Shown here piece after piece: positions 10,614 through 21,499 of a DNA stretch of 64,000 nt. Origin of the DNA: Collybia mongolica. Its lineage: Eukaryota > Basidiomycota > Agaricomycetes > Agaricales > Clitocybaceae. The notes beneath the pieces were generated by a model. That model worked only from the letters and a program-made list of their open reading frames with translations, did not search any database and was not told the origin of the DNA. Position 1 is the stretch's first letter, and each line of letters opens with the position of its first letter. The stretch is from assembly GCA_013420905.1 (NCBI GenBank), contig JAAXNY010000010.1:372001-436000 (forward strand), given 5' to 3'. A program made the position numbers and the translations under genes.

Positions 10614-13600
10614 TCAAATTAAATCAGAGGTCTTGCAATTTGCCCAGGATGACCCATGAAAAAAGTGAGAGTAATCAATTTTTGTGGGATTTCTGCCAAT
10701 GACAAGGTGACTCTTGGAACTGGTAAAATTGCAGTTCCAGGGGGGGACCCAAAAAAGAAGCTCTCCATTAGGCCCACAAGCCCAGCAGTTATCATTAAGT
10801 GATATTCCATTCAAGAGTGAAACATTTGAAGTGGAGGTGGTACTGGGCAACAGCATTTTGTGTGGTGGGGAGGATGTGGGAGTGGAAAAGAGGTCCAAAT
10901 CATTGGAGCCAGACAACTCAATTACAGGTACATGAGTGTGGGTTTCAAAAGGACTGCCTGTAACTGCATCCCACAGCCTGATTATTTGGTCATTTGAACT
11001 GGAGACAATTTGGGTTCCATCAGGTGAAAATGCCACAGATTGTACCCAATCTGTGTGCCCCTCAAATGGACCCCAAATAGAATTACCTGTGGCTGCATCC
11101 CACAGCCTGATTGTTTGGTCTCTTGATCCAGAGACAATCTGAGTTCCATCAGGTGAAAATGCCACAGATTGCACCCCATTAGTATGCCCCTCAAATGGAC
11201 TACCAATAGAACTGCCCGTGGCTACATCCCACAGCCTGATGGATTTGTCATATGAGCCAGAGACAATCTGGGTCCCATCTGGTGAAAATGCCACAGAATG
11301 TACCCCATCTGTGTGCCCCTTGAATGGATTACCAATAGGACTGCCTGTGGCCACATCCCACAGCCTGATTGTTTGGTCTCTTGAGCCTGAGACAACCTTG
11401 GTTCCATCAGGTGAAAATGCAACAGATTGCACCCAAAATGTGTGACCCTCCAATGGATTACCAATAGGACTGCCTGTGGCCACTTCCCACAGCCTGATGG
11501 TTTTGTCATATGAGCCAGAGACAATCTGGGTTCCATCAGGTGAAAATCCCACAGATTGTACTGAATGTTTATGCCCCCCAAAAGGACTACCAATGGCACT
11601 TCCTGTAGCTGTATCCCACAGCCTGATAGTGTTGTCATATGAGCCAGAAACAATCTTGGCTCCATCAGGTGAAAATGCTACAGATTGTACTGAATATTTA
11701 TGCCCCTCAAATGGACTACCAATAGAACTACCTGTAGCTACATCCCACAGCCTGATTGTTTGGTCCCTTGAGCCAGAGACAATTTGGGTTCCATCAGGTG
11801 AAAATGCCACAGATTTAACTGCACGTTTGTGCCCTTCAAATGGACTACCAATAGAACTGCCTATGACTATATCCCATAGCCTGACCGTCTGGTCACCTGA
11901 GCCAGAGACAATCTGGGTCCCATCAGGTGAAAATGCCACAGATAGTACTGAATGTGTGTGCCCCTCAAATGGATTACCAATAGGACTGCTTGTGGCCACA
12001 TCCCACAGCCTGATTGTTCGGTCCCTTGAGCCAGAGACAATTTGGGTTCCATCAGGTGAAAATGCCACAGATTGTACCCAGAATGTGTGTCCTTTCAATG
12101 GATTACCAATAGGACTGCCTGTGGCCACATCCCACAGCCTGATGGTTTTGTCATATGAGCCAGAAACAATCTTGGTTCCATCAGGTGAAAATGCCACAGA
12201 TTGTATCCAAAATGTGTGACCCTCAAATGGACTGCCAATAGGACTGCCTGTAGCAGCATCCCACAACCTGATGGTTTTGTCACCTGAACCAGAAACAATC
12301 TTGGTTCCATCAGGTGAAAATGCCACAGATTGTACCCAATCTATGTGTCCTTCAAATGGATTCCCAATAGAACTGCCTGTGGCTGCATCCCACAGCCTGA
12401 TTGTTCTGTCCCTTGAACCAGAGATAATCTTGGTTCCATCAGGTGAAAATCCCACAGATTGTACCCAATAAGTGTGCCCCTCAAATGGACTACCAACAGA
12501 ACTTCCTGTAGCTGCATCCCACAGTCTGATTGTTTGGTCCCTTGAACCAGAGACAATTTGGGTTCCATCAGGTGAAAATGCCACAGATTGTATACATTCT
12601 GTGTGGCCTTCAAATGGACTGCCAATAGGATTGCCTGTAGCTGTATCCCATAGCCTGATTGTCTTGTCACCTGAGCCAGAGACAATTTGGGTCCCATTGG
12701 GTGAAAATGCCACAGACCTTATCCAATCTATATGCCCCTCAAACACATTCCATGAACCTGGCCATTTTTCACATCTACCAGTCCTCAATTTCAGTCTGTT
12801 GTCAAAAAAGACACCATATTGACCCAGTACCACAGATTTTTCTGGGCAAAATGCCAAGGCAGATATGTATATATGACTGGCACTTTCACTGACTGCTGTC
12901 CAAAATGTTGACAGAAGGTGTTGTGCATCAATCAATAGTTCCTCTGACTTGCTATTCTGTGGCTAATCCAGTATCCCCATCAGCCACTGTAAATCAGATT
13001 TAGCAATTCTTACCTTTACCCATGTAGCTGCAATCTGAAGTGAAGGAATGGCACATGACAATCTATTGGTCAGGCTAAGGGCCTCCAACCAATACAGAAG
13101 TTTTGTACATGTGAAAAACTCTATTTCTGCCAAAATCTCCCTATTAAATTTCATATGTCCAAGGTGACTAGCCCAGAAACAACATGCATACAACAGTTGG
13201 GCAGGGATGCACTCCTTAACTCTTGTTTGAAGATTGCCCACATCTTTGTTTCTCAAATATGAAGATGGCAGCTGGCATATATTAAACCTCAATGTCCTCA
13301 TCAACCTAAAAGAGGTAGCCAGAAGTTGTTTATGTGCAGAGGTTTCATCAATACTAAAATCATAACTTCGGTTTGCATCCAACAGGTAATCTCTCACAGA
13401 TGTGTGTAATGGTTCTATTGCCACTGTATCTTCTGAGACCCCTCTGAACAGTGATCCCAGGTGTTGCAAGGTCTGCTTCACAATTGCAGGATCAGTATCT
13501 AGCACCAGTGTTGATACCTCTGACATTGTTAATGACTGTTTTGCCACAAGCAATGTTCCCATTATTACTTTCAATTGTAGCCTTTTGTTTATCTTGGCAG

Positions 13601-15950
13601 AAGTAGCCCTTTCAAGGATATTTTTGTATAAGTCATCCAGGCCTTCATTTTCACTGTCCATGAGCAAGATTTCAACCTGGTTTTTAGGTGACTCAAAGTT
13701 GTCATTAATAAACAAACATGCAGTTGATGCCCATTGAAACAATCCCTCAGCCTTTTCAACTAGTTGGAAGCACCATTTCTGATCTGGCCACTTCTGATCA
13801 AAATTTGGCTTGTGGGCTGATAATGCTGCCTGAAAGTATGTGAAAATATCACTATCTGTTGCCTCTTTTTCAATGGTGTCCATATCCTTGCAATAAATGT
13901 GGGAACAGTAATTCAAAGCATCAACAATATCCTTGTCTGGACGAGATGTTATAATAAACCTAAAGTTTCTGGGAAGACTAGCAATCTTAACTGCCAGCAT
14001 TTCAAGTAGGCTTTTCCGGGAGCTAGCAGCACCACATTCATCTAATGCATCAATGATGATGATAATAGGCCCAACAGCTCTGAGAGACTTTGCAGGTTTC
14101 AAGATAAATTCCACAAACTGCCTCTGTACTGAATCACTTGTACGCAAGGATGGATCATCCTTAATCACATTCCAGAGAGCTTTAGCCCAGTAGTCATCAA
14201 AGCCAGCCAGATTGACAGATATAGTTGGAAACAGGTGCTCAGGTCCCCTTGGAGGTTTGCTGGAGATATCAAAGCAGAAAAATGATCCCAAGCGGCCCTG
14301 CTCAGCAAAATGTTTGCCCACACTATGGGCTACAGATGACTTCCCAGTGCCTGCAAGGCCTTTCAGCCAGAAAACCTGTTTTACACTACTGGGATCCTGG
14401 GCCCAGGTACTGATTTCATCAATAATACCTAGGCGGGTACCCAACAAACACTGTTTCTCAGGTTTGTAGCCAGCACTTGGAGCATAAAGTAGATCTTTGT
14501 AGTCCAACTTGGCTTCTGTAACTTATTAGATAAATTGTCTTCCATTACCTTACCATGTACAACTCACCCAAGTGCCTGAAATTCCCCTCCAATGAAAACT
14601 TGATCTGAAGAACAGTAATTTCAGTCTGGAGTACAGCATGAGTTTGAAAGTCTGATTTCAGCTTGCTGAATTGCTGATGAAAGGCTTGGATCCTATTGTC
14701 AACCTCTGATACCATGTTCTTGATAGTTCTTGTCCCTATTCAACAGATGATCAAATAATTTCCATGGCTATACAAGAAAACCCTACAGTAGCCAATATCC
14801 TTTGCATAAGCATGAATAAAATATGCACACTCAATAGTTTGTTTGAAGATTGCTGTAATGATGTTTAGCTGTGGACCTATACTTTCCAATGAGCCCATCT
14901 CTGTTGCTGCCTTTAGCCCAGATGACTCTGTCAGAAAGGTGAAAATGTCATTCAAGATGCCAATAAGTTCCTTGACATGTATATCATGGTTCATTTGATC
15001 AACCATTAGCTGGATAACAAAATATGGAAACTGAATGGAAAGATGGAAAGTAAAACTCACATTATAGGTAGCTGACAATACACCCCATGCTGCTTTAGCA
15101 TATGGATGTACCTACCAGGCAAGAATAAATAAATTTCCTCATTTTGTCATATATTCGAACAAAAGGGCATACCTCTGAGACTCCCTTTACAAGTGCATTG
15201 AATCTTTCCACTTTGCTGAGAAGTGGCCTCCAAGGGGCTAGGACCATTCCTGCATGGGCCATCCGTGCATCTGTAATGGCAGTGGCAGCAGATGAGAGAT
15301 CAGGAGTATCTGTTGTCACTCCATGCTTGGATTCAGGTCCAGTCTCGCCTGATGTAGCAATCGGGGGGTTAACAATGTGTAGTGAGGTGAGAGTCTCGTC
15401 AGCTTTGACCACGCGGGCAATGAAGCTTATAGTCCGCCAACGCTCCTGCGGGTCACCAGTTCCATCGGGCTTGAAAAGGTTGACGGTGATTGCTGCTGGA
15501 CCTCAAGTTCAGTGTGCTAGACTCACAAACGATCAAGTGGAATCACCATTTTCGGCGAGTGATTTGATGGTCTTCTCAGCACTTCCCAGAAACACATTGT
15601 GGTCCAGAATGTTCTTACGAGAGACTTGGAACCTGACTATCGCAGAGGCTACCGCATTGCTTCGGAGGCGGAATCATTGATACTGCTCGATCGAAAACTC
15701 GAATCGATAAAAACTCACAAAGTTATCGGGTTTGGTAATTTCATATCACCTTGAACCACGGTTACCGTCCCTTTCGCAACTCCATCGACAGTAATCTTGA
15801 TTATGGTCTTCTTGGCCGCAAAAATTCGCTTCAAATGATCTCCGTCGCCTTCCATATACTTGATATCTGTCGTATCATTGACTGTCATATCCTCTGGACA
15901 TTGAGAGAGATTGGAAAGGCACACGCACCACTGATAGTAATTGTTTTCAT
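10614..15950 (-). CDS. NLR-type protein: C2-like, helical region, NACHT, 14 WD40 repeats
   Basis: This is a STAND/NLR signalling ATPase of the fungal NACHT-WD40 type, the class that includes the HET-E/HET-D incompatibility proteins. I read nine exons: 15950-15929, 15881-15719, 15632-15547, 15501-15173, 15111-15061, 15009-14787, 14735-14568, 14515-13014 and 12962-10614. They sum to 1630 codons plus stop. Residues ~1-110 look like a short C2 domain (KITVDG). A helical region follows, then the NACHT domain with Walker A GLAGTGKSS (~400-408), Walker B IIIIIDALDEC (~498) and FRFIITSRP (~531). Fourteen 43-residue WD40 repeats span ~922-1523, and the tail has GPNGELLFWVPP. An apparent stop at 12963-12965 lies inside a 51-nt GT-AG intron, so the gene is probably intact. 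The 5' exons in the C2 part are least certain. The gene body is nearly CpG-free. Confidence 0.88.
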
Positions 15951-17708
15951 TATTGTCCTGGATAGCGAAGTCAGGACAGCAGAGGCGAGGTTACTCGGGA
16001 CTCACGCTAAGTTTTCGCTGTTGGTCATCGTCGTTGTTGATAAAGTAAGTGGTTGAGCGTGCCAAAGGCGGTGCCAAAACTGCTGTCAAGGCCACGTGCC
16101 AATTGGGACTTCCTTTGAGCGCTCAACACCTTGGGTGTATCAACTGTTCGATTATTTATACGAAGGAAAATACGAGGTGTAAATCCAACGTAAACTCAAG
16201 AACATGAATGTATCAATACAATCCCTAGGTCTCTCACCACCTAAAACATCCCATCTGGCGCCTCTCTACGACTCTAGCAGGGTGTGGAAGTTCTACGTGA
16301 CGGTACTCTCGATGAGCTAGAGCACCTGTAGGGCTGAGCGGTAGTTAGCTTGGAAAGTCGTTTGATAATCCATAATGCAAACCCATAACAGCGACTAGTC
16401 TTCGTGGCCCCGGATCCACAGGTACCGATACCCCTATCGAACGATGGCCCAATACGCCAGTGCACGCTATCTGCAGATCCTGGTGGGGTGTTCAAAACCT
16501 GGGAGTAGGCCCGCCAACCACCACTTGATCTACCCGATCACTCAAGACCTGCAGTAGCACTTGCGCGCCCGAAAGGAGTCTGGGAAAGTCCATCATTATT
16601 CCCAGCACACGTTGGTGTGTTGTAAAAGATGTACCAGACGTTCGGATATACAAGCGCCTCGCGCTGGAAAAGAGTGGCAGCTTACTTCAACCTAGGACAT
16701 ATGTGAGTTAGTTGATTCGTGTCTGCAACCAGGATGGATCAAATATATTCGAAATCCAGCTTGTTACAACCAATTGTAAACCTCGCCGACACAGGAAGCA
16801 AGTAAGCTTTCATGCCAAAACTTGGCGTCTACCTAAGCCCTTCCTTCACAAGCCGGGTCACCCAATTGTGTTTGATGTCATTGACCTAGATCTCTGCGAT
16901 TGCCAGTTATCGTTGTGCTCTCACTACTTGGAATGCGGGCGCCGTTGCTTTCCCTCAGCCATCACAAAATCATGTCGCCCCAACGGGAGCCCGACTTCTG
17001 AAGTGATTCTTCGAAGTTCGATGTGCACGACATAGACTCTGATCCTCCGGGTGTCTTTTTGTGGACAACTGATGCGCTGGGAAACTGTCAAGCAACGAAA
17101 ATTTGCGACTTTATAAACAGGTTAGGCTTCGACTGATGGAGGTTGGCGATGCATGTAGTGGTGGCTCCATGGTGTCAGCGATATGTGTGATGTTGCCTGT
17201 TGCTTGTGTACTCCTGAAGTGCGTCCGATAGGCTGGGCACCCGATTTTTTGCCTCAGTTTCATATCCTTGCCTTCCCTCATCTACCGATCACACTCTGGC
17301 GCCCCTCCGTTGTGGCCCAGCTTCTTTTATAACGTCTACGCTCTTTCTCTCCACCTCTCAATTTCATCTCTCCACCCAGCTCATAATATACTATCTGCTG
17401 ATAAGCATTTCATTTGATGCGGCCGCCGTGTATGTAGCACGTACAACCGCAGGTGAGGAAGAGAACACTATGATTTGGAGCGTTGCAACCCATGTACCCC
17501 AGGAGAGAGAAGGTAAGACGTTTGATTAGTGAGGGTCCCTTGACAATGGATTAGTGGCACAATATATCTGATAATGAACGAAGGAAGAAGTACCTAACTA
17601 CATTTCCTTCTCGTATCGTATGATGCAAAGTTCGAGATTGGTATGCAGTATCATTTGAGCAAGCGACACGATGTGGAGAACCCTGAACGCGGAAATAGCC
17701 GGTCTGAT
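15951..17708. other. Intergenic, no recognised gene
   Basis: The composition is CpG-normal and only short frames occur, none with a known motif. A TATA-like tttataac at about 17325-17335, followed by a C/T-rich stretch to ~17400, could be the old promoter of the decayed gene that follows. Confidence 0.4.
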
Positions 17709-20021
17709 ATGTCGAACACCAAGCCTCAGCCAACTCAATCAGTGATCACCCTCATTGAATATTGAAACTTCAAAATTAGCATTACACGTCGTCCGGTCGA
17801 ATGCATATGCTACCAAGGTTGTCGATAGTCATCTCAATCCCACTTCCAATCCAAAAGATGACCTCCGATCACAACGTCTAAAACCCTCCCAACCCCGACA
17901 TACTACACCCAGCTCCGTTTTCACACGTCGAGTCTTTCGCACTGTCAAAGTCCCGGTGGACTGCACCTCGACGTCAGATCTGCTCGTGGAACAACGTCAT
18001 GTAAGTCGTTCTCCGAAAAATGCTATTTGCTTACTTCACGTTAAACGTGTAAACCGATAGTGTCATAGTGAGCTGGGTGGTCCTTATCGCCCTTGACCCA
18101 GCTGGTACTTTGTACGCCGTCAACCTGTCAAATGACCCATGATGTTCAAGGTCAATGGTGCGGTGGACCCTTTCTCATGTATACCCACCTTTATTGGGCT
18201 GAGAGATTTACATGATTGTCTATCGAAGATGCACAACTCAACGCTCTTGGGGTACGCAGCTTGACGCGAAAAAGTTCTAGAACAGTACGTCCTTTGAAGT
18301 CACACGAGTTTCGACGTCTCGCAAGCCATGGCGATCCATTCACGAAGGCAGAGGACCACAAGGCGAGAGAATCGAAGGTGCAGGGACATGAGGCACAGAG
18401 AACAGCTGATGAGGACGTTGAGTAGGTATTTGGGGCATTGGATTCTGTAAGACTGCCGTTAGAGAGTGGTAGTGAATACAATGTTACGAAATGTGCAGGA
18501 AGTCTTTGTTTGTCGCGTTCACAGACGATTTCGAGGGAGGTGAACTTCACATCTGCCAAACTCGCGACCCGCAGCGCGAAAACGCCTGCCCTGAAGCGAC
18601 GCATTAAGCGGAAGGAGTGATTATCTTCCAAGTTAGTTTTTGGTCTACCTAGGAGAGACTAGTACGGGGACCAAACGAACTCAGTTGCTTGATGGGTAAA
18701 ACTAGATTCGACTTCCAACTACAATTTTCTCACTGATCACTTTTCATACTATTACCTAGCTCAGACTACTTGTGCCGAAAATCGAATACTAAACCGATAT
18801 CCCCTCGAGAAATCGGCGAGGAGGCCCCCCGCCCCGGCACAGGCCCAACACTGGCAGAAATGAAAACTGGATCCGAGCAGCTTTGGTAAGTGACGGGCGC
18901 GGTTGTGACCCCAGATGAAGGCTTCCGCTCAGAGCTAGTTCTATCGACTACAACGGTTTGAAACTTGGAAAGCCCACCGATCTCTCACGGCACTCTCGGA
19001 TACTTCGCATGATCGCCAGTGAATTCTACAAGCGCAATAATACCAGTTCTTCTCGGCGTAAGTCTATGGGGCAGGTTTGTGAGACATCGAAACAGGCCTT
19101 GTAGCACTCTCAATGTTCCCGGATCCGTCAGAGGCGCTGCCGATTCTCATTACGCCATATTTTCTTCACTTCATCCTTTAAAAATACACCAGCTCGCACT
19201 TCGCGATCCTCCTCATTACTGTGTCATCATCTCCGGGTATAGCAATAGACTGCTCTCCATCCAGATGAAAATATGTCGAGCTTTTCCATTCCCACATCAG
19301 CCGAAGGATCCCGTCACCGTATCTTGACAAGAATGGCGATTCTTGGCATCGATGTCACACGCATTGTCACGCAAGGAACATGTTAACACAATGTTCGATA
19401 TACCAGGGTTGCACGGCGCCCCCGAGTGGTGCCAGTTCGCATATGTGACGATTGCAGATGTAGACCTAGGCACAGTTGTGAGTAGGGTATGTGTGCCAAA
19501 GCTGGAGGCGAGTGCACATTTGAACGTGCGTCGTCGCTCGGGGACTCCTGGGGCTTCGCGAACGCACACTAATATCCGTTTTCTCGGGCAAAGCTCATGA
19601 ATGTCTCTGGGTACACCCTCTTGCAGGGAACGGCCGCCGATGGGAGGTTCATTTCCAAAACCCAAGTGCCAACCGTTAAGCCGGGCGGGAGCTTCGACTG
19701 CTAGCTATTCTTTCCATGAACCAACGCCAACCGTCCTCTTATAGACTGGACCCGTACATCCGCATCACCTACCACCCGCGTGCCATAAGGCTGTCACAGA
19801 GCGGCTCCCGCATCAAGTTCACTACTTGGACTGTGTCCCAGACGATCACATTGTCCAACACCAAGTCCACCGCGGCTGACCTTACAGTTATCGAACAGGT
19901 CCCGGTATTTCAGGACGTCGAGATCAGTGTTAAACTGATCGCACCCAGTGTTCCCGCCAGATTACTCAGAATCAGTCGAAACAGAGTTTCCGCTGCCACC
20001 AAGACCGACATTCTATCATAG
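17709..20021 (+). pseudogene. Decayed DUF4140/DUF4139-type gene
   Basis: The C-terminal part is recognisable. 19343-19520 encodes a segment with FDIPGL and VTIADVDL, and ends CVPKLEASAHLN. After a plausible intron comes MNVSGYTLLQGTAADG (about 19597-19690), then LDPYIRITYHPRA and TQTITLSNTKS-like words to 20021. This order fits the DUF4139 (mucoidy-inhibitor-like) domain of fungi. At the proper distance upstream, an ATG at 17709 starts PQPTQSVITL. After a frame change this continues with ETSKLALHVVRSNA, resembling the DUF4140 start of the same family. The middle (17.85-19.3 kb) cannot be read as this protein. The gene has frameshifts, a stop after SFDC and an early end, so it looks dead. The N-terminal match is weaker than the C-terminal one. 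Confidence 0.55.
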
Positions 20022-20176
20022 AAACACCCCATGGCATCGAATGGATGAGCTGGGTATAGATGCTGCCCAGCTGGGTACAAAATGTTATTCCTGAATCGCA
20101 GGAGTCCAAGATTATCGAATGATTATAGTGATAAGTTAGAGGTGGTAAGCTAGGATTACGTCACTCCAAATTTAAA

Positions 20177-21442
20177 CTACTCAGTGACGGCCTTGGCTGG
20201 GGGCGGGAGGAGCTCGAAGACCCTATTATCCCGAGGGCCCTTCCTTTCTCGCCCATCGACATAACGCTTGCAATATGTACTGTACGTCACATTACCGCTT
20301 ATCATACGCCCCAACGCTCCAATATACTTTTCGACCTGCGCGTCAATCTCCAATCCCCAAGACGGCATCTTGGCCAAAACCCGAAGGTATCTATCCTGCA
20401 GATCCCGATGACGCCTCTCGGCCCAGTCAAGCGCTTCCTGTAGGCCCAGTTGCTGGTCTCTCATCACAATATGAAGGACATTGTGATAATCTCCCTGGGA
20501 CTGCTCCCTATTGTACGAAAACATATCCTAGAAAGCTCGCATGTAAGTAGTGATCCGTAAGACTGGAATGACAGAAGACTGACATTATCCAGAGAAATGA
20601 TGTCGGACATCAACACCCTTACTTCTTCCAAGATAGGATCTTCCCAGACATGTTGTGGAATGTCTACTTCCATCTCGAGGAACGTCATGCAAAGTGGCAT
20701 GCCACTATTTATCTTCCTCGTCTCAAGATATCCCTCAATCGTTTCCTTGATGGAGGAACGAGAAACCTTGGATTGGTTCACGCAGGATAACAGCCAATCC
20801 TCCATATGATGAAACAGCCGCTGAACGGAAGTCGGAGCCATTTGTTTGATGACCCGGAGCCACCACCTAGAAACCTTCAATATACGTAGGCAGTCATCAG
20901 CATAGAAACCCTTACTGCCTAGACATTTCCCCTAATATATGTTCGTCCACCGGCCGAGCATCGAAGGGGTGCCGGAGGGCATTCATGATAACGTCTGAGA
21001 GGACTTCAATATCGGCCGCCCCGTCCACAGCTTCCTCTACGAGCCATGCCACCGTGGTGAAAGCTGTTACAACGCCTAGCTGAGCTAGATATCGTTTCGT
21101 CATTGAATTATCACACAGTGGCTAGTACATTTAGACGCACCTTCATTCAGGTTGGGGTACGCACAACACACGATGAGATCTACGCACCCGCGTATATTTA
21201 ATAACCTATTCAGCACCTGTCCATTATAAATGCTCACCGGTCTGGGCGTGTTGCATTACTTTGAGTGCCTTACGCTCGATTTGTGGATATGCTTTGATCA
21301 ACGTTTCGCAGTCGACCTTGACCTTCTCTATGTGCGGACTGGTCCGCGCAGGCCATGGCCACTTAGTAAGGGTGTCTGGTATGCGGAAAAGCTGGGCTTG
21401 AGACGAGCTAGGTACAAGAGGCTGTTGGTTGTCTACTGCCAT
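20177..21442 (-). CDS. Sesquiterpene synthase (class I terpene cyclase)
   Basis: Predicted to ionise farnesyl diphosphate with Mg2+ and cyclise it to a sesquiterpene in the cytosol. Five exons: 21442-21238, 21179-21141, 21084-20916, 20866-20584 and 20527-20177. They give 348 aa, a normal family length. The start has the usual basidiomycete word RIPDTLTKWPWP. The NSE metal-binding motif NDMFSYNRE lies at residues 232-240 across the last splice. An ETRKINSG stretch supplies the diphosphate-sensing Arg, and KRY at ~319-321 is the C-terminal RY pair. The Asp-rich motif reads EEAVD (98-102) instead of the canonical D(D/E)xxD, so its first metal ligand is Glu. The gene is otherwise complete. No P450 or other tailoring enzyme was recognised beside it. 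A paralogue begins at 63684. Confidence 0.85.
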
Positions 21443-21490
21443 AGTATTATGGGATGAGTGGATAACTCTAATCGCCAGAGAGCGTCTGGC

Positions 21491-21496
21491 TTTATA
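21491..21496 (-). promoter_or_regulatory. TATA box of the terpene synthase
   Basis: TATAAA is read on the minus strand about 50 bp upstream of the start codon at 21442. The position fits a core promoter with a short 5' UTR. Confidence 0.5.
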
Positions 21497-21499
21497 GGA

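Noticed and set aside
11476..12219. 247-codon plus-strand frame with a repeated ATSHSLMVLSYEPETI pattern
   Set aside because: It is the exact antisense of the WD40 repeats. Its regularity comes from the 129-bp repeat unit and low stop density on the other strand; the minus strand has clear domain content.
12963..12965. In-frame TAG suggesting that the NLR gene is broken
   Set aside because: It lies at the 3' end of a 51-nt GT-AG intron. Removing the intron restores the family junction and phase.
18191..18631. 146-codon minus-strand frame inside the DUF4139 relic
   Set aside because: No recognisable motif, and it overlaps a region where the plus strand should carry the decayed gene. Probably chance.
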